64,000 bases of DNA from an uncultured Clostridia bacterium (lineage in GTDB: Bacteria; Bacillota; Clostridia; Christensenellales; UBA1242): contig CALWNC010000001.1 in the NCBI GenBank assembly GCA_944382715.1, forward strand, positions 331,435-395,434, in the 5' to 3' direction. A program made the position numbers and the translations under genes. The notes under the pieces are model-generated. The model saw only the letters and a list, made by a program, of their open reading frames with translations. It did not search any database and was not told the DNA's origin. Positions 28,649-39,202 of this stretch are shown in pieces (position 1 is the stretch's first letter; each line of letters opens with the position of its first letter).

Positions 28649-29364
28649 ATATTACATCAAATACTCTATGGGGGTATTATTTTAAAAATTTCTCTATAGT
28701 TAATTGTTTTTTTCACTTATTATATTGCATAATACTACTTAGATTGTGTTTTTCACTAATAATAAATTATATATTTAAATCTACACCTATCTTAACTCAA
28801 TATAATACATATTTTATTGTTTTTTTTAGATTATTAACTTCTATACATAAATTTATTTAATACTATTATTTTTAATTAAATATTTAAAAAATTGTATTTT
28901 TATTATAATTTTTTATTTTTACTGTGATTATTAGTTATTTCTTATCATTTATTAGAGCAATATAGATTTTTTTAATCTATATTAATTTTATTTTTATTAA
29001 TTTTTATTTTATTTCAAAAATTTAAATAGCTTTTTAATAAAACAGAGGGAGCTTTTAAGGAATTTTTATTATAAATAGGTTTTAAAAACAAGTAGATTTC
29101 ATTTAATCTTGATAATAGTATTTAATTTTTTAAAATTTTAATATTTTCAAACAATAATTTATTAATTAAGCTAATTTAATTGAATAATTACTTATTAATT
29201 GGCTATTATTAATTTATAAATCCAGAACCAGTTTTGTCAATACAGAAGTGCATACTTTTATATTAAATAATATCTTTATTTATATTTAAAGCATTTCTAA
29301 ATCATTTCAATTAATAAGTGTTGATTTTATCATATAAAATTAGATATTAATTAAAAAATTTTAA

Positions 29365-29440
29365 TTTTGAAATTCTGCGACTACAAGCAATATTGAGTGA
29401 CCACTTTTTTATGTTTTAGATACCCCCTATTTTGCCAAAA
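29365..29440 (+). repeat. Origin-region repeat, copy 1
   Basis: About 76 bp starting TTTTGAAATTCTGCGACTAC and ending in TTTTGCCAAAA. It shares most positions with copy 2 (30017-30090); the tail TAGATACCCCC is also shared with the inverted copy 3. Confidence 0.75.
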
Positions 29441-30016
29441 TTAATATTTTATTTGTGATTTTTATTATTAATTTTCACTTTATTGGTTTACTTATTAACT
29501 TTATATTAATTTTATAGTGTGATACTTTAACATCTTTATTTCTTTTATATTTATATATTTTTACAGCAATAAAACCAATGCAAGTATATTGTTTTAATTA
29601 AATTAAGTTTAAATGTTTTAGACTTTAATTATACAAACACCTAATAGTTTTCAAAATCTTAATTCACTTTTTGATTAAATTAACCGTGCTTGTCAGTTTT
29701 AAATATATCTTTGGCTAGTATTAATTAATACTTTCCCATTTAATGCTATATTTGTAATTAGGTAATAAATATTTTATTTCTATTTTAAATAATGCACAAC
29801 AATATCATACCAAGGGAAAATGTCAATCTCTTTTAAAATTAATTAAACACTTTTTACAAGTCTTTAATCCAGATGGATAATTCTTTTATAATTTATGTGA
29901 AACATTATATTAATATAACAAGGTTAAGACAATTGACAACTTAAAATAGATACTCATATTATTATTTTATTTTACTAAAAATAATATAAATTTAGGTAAT
30001 TTTTCTTAAAAATCAA

Positions 30017-30090
30017 TTTTAAAATTCTGCGACTACACGCAATCTTGAGTGACCACTTTTTAGCTTTTAAACTACCCTACTTTTGCCAAA
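30017..30090 (+). repeat. Origin-region repeat, copy 2
   Basis: Same orientation as copy 1. The core AAATTCTGCGACTACACGCA contains a small TGCG/CGCA stem with a six-base loop. GAGTGACCACTTTTT follows. Confidence 0.75.
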
Positions 30091-30355
30091 TCTTACAATA
30101 AATCAAATAGAAATTTTAAGTTTAAAACTATTTTTATTATGAAAAATAATTTTTTTATTTAAAAAATAAGCAAATCATAATAAGGATACTTATTCTTTTT
30201 AGCTTAAAGCAAAACAGATATTAAGCGTATAAAAGAAAGTTTTTTCATAACATTAATAGTCAAATAAATAAGGTTTTGAATCACTTATTAATGATTAACA
30301 TTTCCATTGTTATATTATAGATATTTAAATATATTCCTTGTACTAAAATTTAAAA

Positions 30356-30371
30356 TGTTTCACATGAAACA
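30356..30371. promoter_or_regulatory. parS: parS site
   Basis: TGTTTCACATGAAACA has one mismatch to the Spo0J consensus. It is in non-coding sequence 2.5 kb from parB. Confidence 0.75.
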
Positions 30372-30731
30372 TTTATTAAATTATTTTGTCAAACAATATA
30401 ATTATTTTTCTAATTTAAACACAATTTAGCGTCTTATTTAAACAATTTTATAGTTTATTTTTAATATTTTAATTATTAAAATTTATTATTTTCTAAAAAT
30501 ATCAAGAAAAAATCAAAGGTAAACTTAATTTTAAATACAATATTCTATTATAACAGGATATTTATTATAATTATTTAATAAATTTTTAAATTTTTATTCT
30601 TTTTTATTGTTATTGGTGACATTTTATATTAAATGATTTACTAATAAATTAAAATAAAAATGATATCAATAATATAAAATTGCTTAACTCTTTAATATAT
30701 ATTTTGTTTACAACTATTATTATATTAGTGT

Positions 30732-30747
30732 GGTTTCACGTGAAACA
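30732..30747. promoter_or_regulatory. parS: parS site
   Basis: GGTTTCACGTGAAACA has one mismatch, at the first base of the consensus, and a perfect CACGTG centre. Confidence 0.8.
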
Positions 30748-31070
30748 TAATTCCTTAATTTTAAACATTTTTCACTAAAATATTACCATTTTTATTTAAA
30801 ATCCGTCTAAATCCATTATTAATATTTAAAATAATTTTGGTTTATATAAAGTACATACCATATATAATATAATTATATCTTATAATACCCTCATTTTGAT
30901 GGTTTTTAACTTAACATATTAATAAGAGATGTTTATTATGCTTCAATAATAGTAATTTATAACCCTTTATTATTACTTATTTAATACTATATAATAATTA
31001 GAAATTGGTTTTAATATTATAGTAAAATTAGCTCATTTTTTATAAAAAAATTAATGCGAATTCACAAGTT

Positions 31071-31133
31071 AGGGGTATCTGAAATCATAAAAATTAAAGC
31101 TTCAAGAATGCGTGTATTCGCAGAATTTTAAAA
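31071..31133 (-). repeat. Origin-region repeat, copy 3 (inverted)
   Basis: On the minus strand it starts TTTTAAAATTCTGCGAATAC and keeps the TGCG-N6-CGCA element. It diverges in the middle, then ends in AGATACCCC as copy 1 does. Confidence 0.65.
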
Positions 31134-31271
31134 ATCAAAAATCGTTAAATATTCCCATTATTTTAATACATTTTAACGAGGTTTTGCAGGTTAGTTGAGT
31201 CAAATCTCTTCCTTAAACTCTTCTTTATTAATTGGAATACAAGAATAGATTTTAAACAGGCATTGTTTTTT

Positions 31272-31287
31272 TGTTTCATGTGAAACA
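31272..31287. promoter_or_regulatory. parS: parS site
   Basis: TGTTTCATGTGAAACA has one mismatch in the centre. Confidence 0.75.
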
Positions 31288-31312
31288 TTTTTTTACATTT
31301 TTTGACAAGTAA

Positions 31313-31411
31313 TAATTATATTTGTTTTTAAATATGATTGAGTTATAATTATATTTGTTTTTAAATATGATTGAGTTATAATTATATTTGTTTTTAAATA
31401 TGATTAAGGTA
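31313..31411 (+). repeat. 33-bp tandem repeat, three copies plus a partial fourth
   Basis: Units at 31313-31345 and 31346-31378 are identical. The third (31379-31411) differs only at its end (TTAAGGTA for TTGAGTTA). A degenerate partial copy follows to about 31426. Each unit begins TAATTATATTTG and contains TTTTTAAATATGATT. It lies between two parS sites. Confidence 0.85.
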
Positions 31412-31652
31412 TAACTATATTCATTTTGGGGATAATTTTTTTTTAGATTAAGTACTTATCTTATAATATTGCTAATTGTCTTATTAAATACTTTTTAGTA
31501 ATCATTATATTTTAATAATTATTAATTATTTTATTAAATTATTAAGAGTAATTCATGTCAAAATGTATTGAATTTAGTGGAAAATATTGAGTTTATATAC
31601 TTATTGCACATAAATATAATTAATTAGAATGAAAATATTAATTATTTTTATA

Positions 31653-31668
31653 TGTTTCACATGAAACA
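31653..31668. promoter_or_regulatory. parS: parS site
   Basis: TGTTTCACATGAAACA is identical to the site at 30356 and lies 274 bp from the end of parB. Confidence 0.75.
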
Positions 31669-31874
31669 TTTTTTTGACAAAAATATATAAAATAAAAACT
31701 TAATGCATTAAGTTTTATTTTTTAACAAGTAAATATATTTTTATTATTAAATATAATCTATTTTATTGTTTTTAGCTTGATTTTGGCTTTGATTAAACGC
31801 AATTTACTTAAAAACAATAAAAACTTTAATTATATAAACCACAAGAGGGTTATTTTTATAGAACAAACAAATAT

Positions 31875-31920
31875 TTTTAACATTTAAAAAATGGAAAACC
31901 AATAATTTATGGTTTTCCAT
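31875..31920 (-). terminator. Terminator of parA-parB
   Basis: Perfect 11-bp stem ATGGAAAACCA (31891-31901) / TGGTTTTCCAT (31910-31920), followed on the minus strand by TTTTTT. Confidence 0.88.
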
Positions 31921-31941
31921 TACAATTTCTATTATTTCAGC

Positions 31942-32832
31942 TTATCTTTTGTTATTTAATACATCATATATTCGATTTAAGTCTTCTTTATTGTAATATT
32001 CAATAATTATCTTACCCTTATTGTCATTACCTTTAATTTGAACCTTTGTAAGCAATGTTCTTTTAATTTGATTTTCAAATTCTTTAAGTTCAACACTTTT
32101 TTCTGGTCTTTTTGTAGCTGAAAGCTTTGTTCCTTGATTAATATTATGAATTAATCTTTCAGTTTCTCTTACACTTAAACCTTTTTCAATAATTTGAAGT
32201 GCAACTTCCTTTTGTTTTACAGAACTTTCAAGTGCAAGCAAAGCCCTTGCATGCCCTGCAGAAATTTTATTTGTTTCAACTAAATTAATTATAGCTTCTG
32301 GTAAAGTAAGCAATCTAATTGTATTTGCAACGGCAGGTCTGCTTTTGCCAATTTTATCAGCCACTTCATCTTGTGTTAAATGATATTGTTCAATTAAGTT
32401 TTTAATTGCTCTGGCTGACTCAATTGGATTAAGATCTTCTCTCTGCAAATTCTCAATAATGGCAATTTCACTAACTTCTTGTTTTGTATATTCTCGAACC
32501 AAACAAGGTATCTTTTTAAGCCCTGCTATTCTTGCAGCTCTCCATCTTCTTTCACCAGCAATAATTATGTATCTTCCATTATTTTCCTGAACAATTATTG
32601 GTTGGACAACACCAAATGATTTAATTGATTCAGCAAGTTCATTTAACGCATCTTCATCAAAATTCTTTCTTGGCTGATCTGGATTTCTATCAATAAGTCC
32701 AATTTCTATTTCTTTTGGTTCATTTACTACAACCTGCTCAACTTTTGTTTCTACTTTCACTTCTGCTGGTGCTTTTTCTTCTTCATATTCACCAAACAAC
32801 GAGTCTAAACCTCTACCTAAACCTTTTTTCAT
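31942..32832 (-). CDS. parB: Chromosome partitioning protein ParB/Spo0J
   Basis: Site-specific CTP-dependent DNA clamp that loads on parS and organises the origin. The N-terminal start KKGLGRGLDSLFG is typical. Box I is at about 70-80 (SIKSFGVVQPIIV), the CTP-binding GERRWRAAR motif at 93-101, then ENLQREDLNPIE and the helix-turn-helix (TQDEVADKIGKSRPAVANTI). A C-terminal dimerisation domain ends at residue 296. AGAGGT precedes the ATG. It follows parA by 99 bp on the same transcript, and four parS-like sites lie just downstream. Confidence 0.97.
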   Translation of the reverse strand: MKKGLGRGLDSLFGEYEEEKAPAEVKVETKVEQVVVNEPKEIEIGLIDRNPDQPRKNFDEDALNELAESIKSFGVVQPIIVQENNGRYIIIAGERRWRAARIAGLKKIPCLVREYTKQEVSEIAIIENLQREDLNPIESARAIKNLIEQYHLTQDEVADKIGKSRPAVANTIRLLTLPEAIINLVETNKISAGHARALLALESSVKQKEVALQIIEKGLSVRETERLIHNINQGTKLSATKRPEKSVELKEFENQIKRTLLTKVQIKGNDNKGKIIIEYYNKEDLNRIYDVLNNKR

Positions 32833-32931
32833 AAAACTACCTCTAAAATCATAAATTTATTTTATATTTTTAATATATCAAAGCATATTTTTATAAAATT
32901 TAAATTAAATCTTTAATAAAGATAATTAAAT

Positions 32932-33717
32932 TTAAACTAATTTTTTAAATTTTATGCCTTTACGGCGAAAATATTCTTCAGTCAATGCCTGATATGCCTT
33001 TGAACCAATACAATTTTTATCATAAATGTAAATAGGTTCACCAAAACTTGGAGATTCAGCAAGTCTTACATTTCTTGGAATCATTGTTTTAAACACTGCA
33101 CCACTAAAAAACTTTTCAATTTCCTGTGCAACTTGCTTACCTAAATTGCTACGGCTATCTCTCATTGTCAAAACAACTCCATCTATTTCAATTGACGGAT
33201 TAAGTTTCTTTTTTACAATTCGTATACTATTCATTAATTGACTAAGTCCTTCAAGCGCAAAAAATTCGCATTGAATAGGTATAATTACAGCATCTGAAGC
33301 AGTAAATGCATTAACTGTAAGTAAATTAAGTGATGGTGGACAATCAAGAGTTATAAAATCATAACTATCCTTTATCGGTTCAAATATTTTTTTGATTACC
33401 GTTTCACGATTTTTCATATAGACCAGTTCTACATCTGCACCAGACAAGTCCAAATTTGATGGCAAAATTGATAGGTTTTTAACTTTAGTTTCATAAATAG
33501 ATTCTTGCAAAGTCTTTTGTTCCATAATAACTTGATATATAGAATTTAAGTTATTGTCTTTAATAAAACCAAGATTACTTGTTGCATTGCCCTGTGGGTC
33601 AAGGTCAACCATTAAAACCTTTTTACCCATTAAAGCCATAAAAACAGACATATTAACGCAAGTAGTCGTCTTACCAACACCACCTTTTTGATTGGCGAAC
33701 GCAATTATTCTTCCCAT
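32932..33717 (-). CDS. parA: Chromosome partitioning ATPase ParA/Soj
   Basis: Deviant-Walker ParA ATPase that moves or regulates origins with ParB and can control DnaA. The deviant Walker A KGGVGKTT is at 11-18 (signature Lys12). Walker A' is VDLDPQGNATSNLG, and Walker B is DFITLDCPPSLN. Length 261 is standard for Soj. AGAGGAG precedes the ATG. It is the first gene of a two-gene operon, transcribed away from the 1.2-kb A-rich gap. Confidence 0.97.
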   Translation of the reverse strand: MGRIIAFANQKGGVGKTTTCVNMSVFMALMGKKVLMVDLDPQGNATSNLGFIKDNNLNSIYQVIMEQKTLQESIYETKVKNLSILPSNLDLSGADVELVYMKNRETVIKKIFEPIKDSYDFITLDCPPSLNLLTVNAFTASDAVIIPIQCEFFALEGLSQLMNSIRIVKKKLNPSIEIDGVVLTMRDSRSNLGKQVAQEIEKFFSGAVFKTMIPRNVRLAESPSFGEPIYIYDKNCIGSKAYQALTEEYFRRKGIKFKKLV

Positions 33718-34937
33718 AAAAACTCCTCTAACTACTTAAACTAAAATAATTATAATATATTTTAAGATAAAAGAAAAGTAAAAACATAAATATTTTTTAA
33801 TTTGTAAAAATTCAGTATAAAATGCAAATAATTACACAAAATCAAGCCAAGAAAATAATACAAATAAAATTAAAATAATTTATAAATAGAATATAAGGTC
33901 AAAAAACAATCGTTTAACAGAAATTTAAAAATAACCAACACAAACCCCCACTATAAATAAAAAAAAACTAAGAATATAATTAAATTTAAGGCATTTAAAT
34001 TAGTTCTAAAAATTACACCTAAAAAATAATAAAAAATTTATTTTTAAAATAAAATTACAAAAATATAAAAGCTTTATTTATATTTTAGGGTAATAAAAAT
34101 TAAACTTTAAAATAACCTTTGCTAAAAAAAGATAGAAATAAAATTTTTCTACACTTTTTGTGTGCCACAAAAAATACATTTCTTTATTTCTTATTTTAAA
34201 ATACACAAAATTATTATCACAAAATTTTTAATACCATCATCTATATAAATCTTTAAACTAAAAAGATTAATTAAACTAAAACAAAAAAATTATATACCAA
34301 GTCAAAAATTTAAAACCAAAATATTATTCAAAAAAAATTAAAAATATTTTTTAAGCAAAAAATAAACCCAAAATCAAAACTAAAAAAATAAAAATTGAAA
34401 GTAATAAAAAAATAACTAAATAAAATTTTAATTCCAAATTTTTATGATAGTTATATTTTAATAATTAAATAAAATTTTAAAAATTAAAATAGTTTTGTTA
34501 TAAAAAATAAACAATTTATGTTTTAAAATAAAAACAAATTAAGTTATAAAAAAAGCACCAAAACCAAAGTAATATAAGACTGTTTTATAATTTTTAAAAA
34601 AGTTATGAGAATATAAAGATTTAATCCGTATTGAGCCAAGCACCAAGCTAATATATTATACCTTATAAACATAGCTAAATTGCCTTATTATTTTTTATAA
34701 ATTTTTTAACGTTTAAGCAAATAATAAGACGCAAGTTACTTTAAATAAAAATAAAAAACGCAAAAACTTTATTTTTTATTTTAAAAATTTAATATTTTAG
34801 CAAAATTTGGCGTAAATTAATAAAAAATTAAAAATTTTTATAAAATTACAATTTTGCTTTTCAAATTATTATTTTTTTTGTATATAATTAATATATAAAA
34901 AAGCAAAAAGCTTGTAAAATAATAATATTGGTGGCAA
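33718..34937. other. 1.2-kb non-coding gap, strongly A-rich on the plus strand
   Basis: No gene between divergent parA and the ABC exporter operon. For example, 34381-34440 has 38 A and 17 T in 60 bases. The bias is opposite to the gap on the other side of parB. A TATAAT (34883-34888) is near the exporter start, without a well-spaced -35. I saw no repeats or clear DnaA boxes. Confidence 0.5.
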
Positions 34938-36686
34938 ATGAGTAAAACAAAAAGTTCCTTTTCTTGCTTAAAATACATGAAGAAATATAAACTGTATTCT
35001 TTTCTTGCACCATTTTTTAAAGGTCTTGAAACACTTACTGAGCTTTTTGTTCCATACATAATGGCACAGATAATTGACTATGGAATTTCTGCCCATGACA
35101 ATGCCTATATCATAAAAAACGGCATAATTATACTTATTTTAAACATTTTAGGTATAATTTTTGCGATTTTTGGACAAAAGTTTGCATCAAAAGTTTCTAC
35201 AAATATTGGAAAAGATATAAGAAATGACATATTTTCACATATAAACTCATTTTCTCACAGTGAGCTTGACAAATTTACCACCACAACCCTTTTAAATCGA
35301 ACTGTAAATGATGTTAGAAACATTCAAGATGGTCTTGGGTCGGTTTTAAGACAAATTATGCGAACCCCCGTTTTACTTCTTGGGTCATTCATTATGTCTC
35401 TATTTATTAATGTAAAACTGAGTATAATTTTTATAATAGTTGTACCAATATTTTTATTAATTATTTGGTGGATAACCAACAAACTAAAGCCATTACTTAT
35501 ACAAATCAAAACAAAACTTGACAAGACAACCAACATTACTCGTGAAAATTTAACGGGTGTTAGAGTTGTTAGAGCATTCAACAAACAGGACCATGAAACT
35601 AAAAAATTTAGAGAATCTAATGACCAGCTTATTGAAACGCAAATTAAACACGCAACATGGGCATCACTTCTTGAACCACTTATATTTTTAGTAGTGAATT
35701 TTGCAATAATTTGCCTATTTATTTTTGGTGGAATTGAAGTGAATATTGGTGAACTCACGCAAGGTAAACTTATTGCATTTATTGACTACTTTGGCACAAT
35801 TTCTTCGTGTTTAATAATGCTTTCAAACCTAATCAATATAATAACGCGAATGAATGCATCTAGTGATAGAATAAAGAATCTATTTTTAGTTCAAAATTCA
35901 ATTGAAAATCCTACAAGTCCTGTAGCCATAAACCCAAATGACATTAATCTTGGAAAGGTTGAGTTTAAAGATGTAAATTTTTCATATTCAGGAGTAAAGA
36001 ATATTGTCAATAATTTATCATTTGTGGCAAATCCCGGAGATATAATTGGAATTATTGGAGGAACAGGCAGTGGAAAAAGTTCAATAGTAAATCTTATTCC
36101 TAGATTTTACGACACAACAAGTGGAGAAATTTTAATTGGAGATACCAATATTAAAGATTACAATGTGGACGATTTAAGAAGCATAATTGGACTAGTTCCT
36201 CAAAATCCAACCCTATTTAATGGAACAATTCGTTCTAATATGTGCTGGAGAAAACAAGATGCCACTGACGATGAAATTGTCAAGGCACTAAAAATTGCAC
36301 AAGCCTACGAGTTTGTTAGAGATTATCCTGACTTTTTAGAACATAAAGTTAATAGAGGTGGGACAAACTTTTCAGGTGGGCAAAGACAAAGACTTACTAT
36401 TGCAAGGGCTCTTGTTGGAAATCCCAACATAATAATTTTGGACGATTCGTCAAGCGCACTAGACTTTGCCACGGACAAAAATCTTAGAAAATCTATTTGG
36501 CAAAACCTAACAGCTTCCACAACATTTATTGTCACTCAACGAACAAATTCAATAAAAGATGCTACTAAAATTATAGTTACAAATAACGGCGACATTGTTG
36601 ACATTGGAACTCATGATGAACTTTTACAGCGTTGTCAAATTTATCGTGAAATCCACTACTCTCAAAACAGCAAGGAGGTTGAATAG
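34938..36686 (+). CDS. ABC exporter subunit with degenerate ATPase site (heterodimer, first gene)
   Basis: 582-residue type IV ABC exporter half: six transmembrane helices (to ~310) and one nucleotide-binding domain. Walker A is GGTGSGKSS, the signature FSGGQRQR, and Walker B ends LDDSSSALD, with Asp instead of the catalytic Glu. The switch is TQRT, with Gln for His. These two changes are the hallmark of the inactive-site partner in heterodimeric exporters such as BmrCD, LmrCD and TmrAB. GGTGG precedes the ATG. It overlaps the next gene by one base. A multidrug or lipid export role is inferred from the family. Confidence 0.9.
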   Translation: MSKTKSSFSCLKYMKKYKLYSFLAPFFKGLETLTELFVPYIMAQIIDYGISAHDNAYIIKNGIIILILNILGIIFAIFGQKFASKVSTNIGKDIRNDIFSHINSFSHSELDKFTTTTLLNRTVNDVRNIQDGLGSVLRQIMRTPVLLLGSFIMSLFINVKLSIIFIIVVPIFLLIIWWITNKLKPLLIQIKTKLDKTTNITRENLTGVRVVRAFNKQDHETKKFRESNDQLIETQIKHATWASLLEPLIFLVVNFAIICLFIFGGIEVNIGELTQGKLIAFIDYFGTISSCLIMLSNLINIITRMNASSDRIKNLFLVQNSIENPTSPVAINPNDINLGKVEFKDVNFSYSGVKNIVNNLSFVANPGDIIGIIGGTGSGKSSIVNLIPRFYDTTSGEILIGDTNIKDYNVDDLRSIIGLVPQNPTLFNGTIRSNMCWRKQDATDDEIVKALKIAQAYEFVRDYPDFLEHKVNRGGTNFSGGQRQRLTIARALVGNPNIIILDDSSSALDFATDKNLRKSIWQNLTASTTFIVTQRTNSIKDATKIIVTNNGDIVDIGTHDELLQRCQIYREIHYSQNSKEVE

Positions 36687-38503
36687 TGAGTTATACAAGA
36701 ATGTCGTCCAAGCAAATGCGTGACGACTTTACAAATAAAGCCAATGAAAAATATAGTAGTTCAAATCATAGTGCTTTTCAGATTATTAAAAAAGTTTTTA
36801 AGTATGCTAAGCAATGCCGAGCTTATCTGTATGTCGCACTTTTTATGGATATAGTAAACACTGTCAGCAACGTGCTCTTACCAATCTTTGTCGGCAAATG
36901 CATAAACTGTATAGTTGGCATCAATGATGTTAATTTTGTGGCACTTTATCAAAATATAATATTTGTTGCTCTCTGTGCAATAATGTCTGCAATTTCTTAC
37001 TTTACTCAAAAATTTTGCCTTTCTCATTACAACTATCGTGGGACCTTTAAAATTCGAGAACTCCTTTTCAATAAATTTCAAAATGTTCCAGTTAGTTACA
37101 TTGATACCACTTCTCACGGCGACTTAATCGCAAGAATGATAAATGACATTGATATTATGACTGACGGCTTTTTAGAAAGTATGGCAACTGCACTTTCAGG
37201 AATTACAACCATAATTGGAACCATTATTGCAATGTTGTACTTAAATGTAAAGCTTGCAATCTTAATAATTTTGCTGACGCCAATTAGTCTGATTTTAACA
37301 TATATCATAGTAAAAAAATCTAAAAGGTTTGTTCAAAGAGAAGTCGAACTACAAGGCAAATTATCGGGATACCTAGAAGAATACATTGGTGGCGAAAGGG
37401 TGGTAAAAGCCTTTAACCACGAACAAGAAAGCATTGAAGATTTTATGAAGATTAACAGCAAGTTTCAAGAGACAGCTGAAAAATCGGTATTTTATTCAAC
37501 TTTGACAAACCCCATAACAAGATTTATAAACGGAATTGTTTATGGAAGCGTTGGACTTTTTGGTTGTATTTTAGCCCTTAGGGGTGAAATCTTGGTCGGC
37601 GTAATAACTTCGTTTTTATCTTACGCAAACAGTTTTGGTGAACCATTCACAAACATAAGTGAACAAGTTTCAGCAATTCAACAGTCGTTTGCTTCTGCTA
37701 ATAGAGTATTTAATGTTTTAGACGAAGAAAACGAACCTTCTGACGAAAAACTTCCAAACTTACTTGATTGCAATGGTGAAATAGAAATAAAAAATGTAAA
37801 CTTTTCATACATTCCCAAAACTACTCTTATTCAAAACTTAAATCTTTCCGTTAAAAAGGGACAAAAAATAGCAATTGTTGGACCTACTGGCTGTGGTAAG
37901 TCCACAATTATTAATCTTTTGATGCGTTTTTACGATGTAAACTCTGGATATATAACCGTTAGTGACACCCCAATAAAAGAAATTACAAGGTCATCTCTTC
38001 GCTCAAAATATGGTATGGTCTTGCAAGATACTTGGCTGTTTAATTCAACGATAAGAGAAAATATTGCATATGGCAACCCTAATGCTCCACTTGAGGACAT
38101 TATTGAAGTTGCAAAAATGTCAGGTATTCACGACTATATAGATAAGCTCCCAAAAAAATACGATACAGAAATTATTGAAGGTGGCTCAAACTTATCTCAG
38201 GGCGAAAAACAATTAATTTGTATTGCAAGGGTAATGCTGATTAAACCACCTATGTTAATTTTGGACGAAGCTACTAGCAATATAGACACTCGAACAGAAA
38301 GGCTTGTACAAAACGCATTTGACATTTTAATGAACGGCAGAACAACCTTTATTGTTGCTCATAGACTATCTACAATCACCTCTGCCGACGTTATTTTGGT
38401 AATGAATAAAGGTCAAGTCATAGAGCAAGGCACGCACGCTGAACTTCTTGAAAAGAAGGGCTTTTATGCAAATCTTTACAATAGTCAGTTTGAGTCAACT
38501 TAG
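36686..38503 (+). CDS. ABC exporter subunit with canonical ATPase residues (heterodimer, second gene)
   Basis: 605-residue exporter half: six membrane helices, then Walker A GPTGCGKST, a variant signature LSQGEKQL, Walker B LILDEATSNID with the catalytic Glu, and switch AHRLST. Its active Glu and His complement the changed residues of the upstream partner. The LSQGE signature likewise matches that split. The start is GTG, overlapping the upstream TAG (TAGTG) behind AAGGAGG. A terminator follows 90 bp past the stop. Confidence 0.92.
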   Translation: MSYTRMSSKQMRDDFTNKANEKYSSSNHSAFQIIKKVFKYAKQCRAYLYVALFMDIVNTVSNVLLPIFVGKCINCIVGINDVNFVALYQNIIFVALCAIMSAISYFTQKFCLSHYNYRGTFKIRELLFNKFQNVPVSYIDTTSHGDLIARMINDIDIMTDGFLESMATALSGITTIIGTIIAMLYLNVKLAILIILLTPISLILTYIIVKKSKRFVQREVELQGKLSGYLEEYIGGERVVKAFNHEQESIEDFMKINSKFQETAEKSVFYSTLTNPITRFINGIVYGSVGLFGCILALRGEILVGVITSFLSYANSFGEPFTNISEQVSAIQQSFASANRVFNVLDEENEPSDEKLPNLLDCNGEIEIKNVNFSYIPKTTLIQNLNLSVKKGQKIAIVGPTGCGKSTIINLLMRFYDVNSGYITVSDTPIKEITRSSLRSKYGMVLQDTWLFNSTIRENIAYGNPNAPLEDIIEVAKMSGIHDYIDKLPKKYDTEIIEGGSNLSQGEKQLICIARVMLIKPPMLILDEATSNIDTRTERLVQNAFDILMNGRTTFIVAHRLSTITSADVILVMNKGQVIEQGTHAELLEKKGFYANLYNSQFEST

Positions 38504-38592
38504 TAATTTAATTTTTTGGTTTCTAGTCAAATTAAAACTTAAACTTTAAAATTCAATTAAAACAAAATAATTATTTTAAATTATATCATGCG

Positions 38593-38626
38593 AAAACCAA
38601 TGTAAACTAATGCATTGGTTTTTTTA
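38593..38626 (+). terminator. Terminator of the ABC exporter operon
   Basis: Perfect 10-bp stem AAAACCAATG (38593-38602) / CATTGGTTTT (38613-38622), then TTTTTATAAA. Confidence 0.88.
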
Positions 38627-39202
38627 TAAATACATAAACTGAAAAGAACTGTCTATAAATGTAAAATAAACAAATAATCTTATTTTGTTTATATTTTTAT
38701 TTTATTTCTTTTATTTTTTAATTGAATTATTTTGTCTTAATTTAACAATTTTGTGCCATATTTACCCTATTAATTGTGAGTTTTGGGTAGTTTTTACACA
38801 TAAAAAATGAATTTTACTTAATTTTTTATTCCCATAAATGAATAAAATACTCAATTTTTTTACAAATTTTTTATTTAATGTCCAATTTTTTACTTTTTTT
38901 TAATGGCAAATTTGGTTATGTTTATATAATTATTAATATTTAATTTTTTGGGGCTTGATTTTTTACTATCTTTTATTAATTTTTAGTTTAACATCTATTG
39001 TACAATATTATGTTGATATTTTTTTGCCTTTATGATAAACTTTATTTATAAATGTATATATTTTTTTATTAATTTCTTTTTACAAATTTACCAAATTATA
39101 ATTTTAAACTTTATTAACTAAAAAATAGGTTTATTTGTTAAATTTAATTAAATTTATTTAAAATAATACATTTTAACAATTTTTATAGCAAAGGAGAAAT
39201 TT
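38627..39202. other. T-rich gap before the PP2C-like gene
   Basis: About 575 bases, T-rich on the plus strand, without a gene. One isolated TTTTACACA (DnaA-box-like word) occurs near 38789. The site AAAGGAGAAATTT at its end belongs to the phosphatase gene. Confidence 0.35.

Larger units (their letters stand above)
28649..31881. other. 3.2-kb non-coding, T-rich region beside parAB; possible origin-proximal region
   Basis: No credible coding frame. It holds four parS-like 16-mers (30356, 30732, 31272, 31653), three copies of a 63-76 bp repeat and a 33-bp tandem repeat. The plus strand is T-rich (for example 28921-28980), unlike the A-rich gap beyond parA. With the change of gene strand bias this suggests a replication-origin neighbourhood. 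I saw no TTATCCACA-type DnaA-box cluster, so the origin itself is not shown. Confidence 0.55.

Noticed and set aside
28633..28860. 75-residue hydrophobic reading frame
   Set aside because: It begins inside the cvpA terminator, has no ribosome site and looks like AT-rich noise.
31313..31426. CRISPR array
   Set aside because: Units are directly abutting with no spacers and no cas genes nearby.
28649..31881. Complete oriC with DnaA boxes
   Set aside because: No cluster of TTATCCACA-like words seen by eye; only single weak matches.
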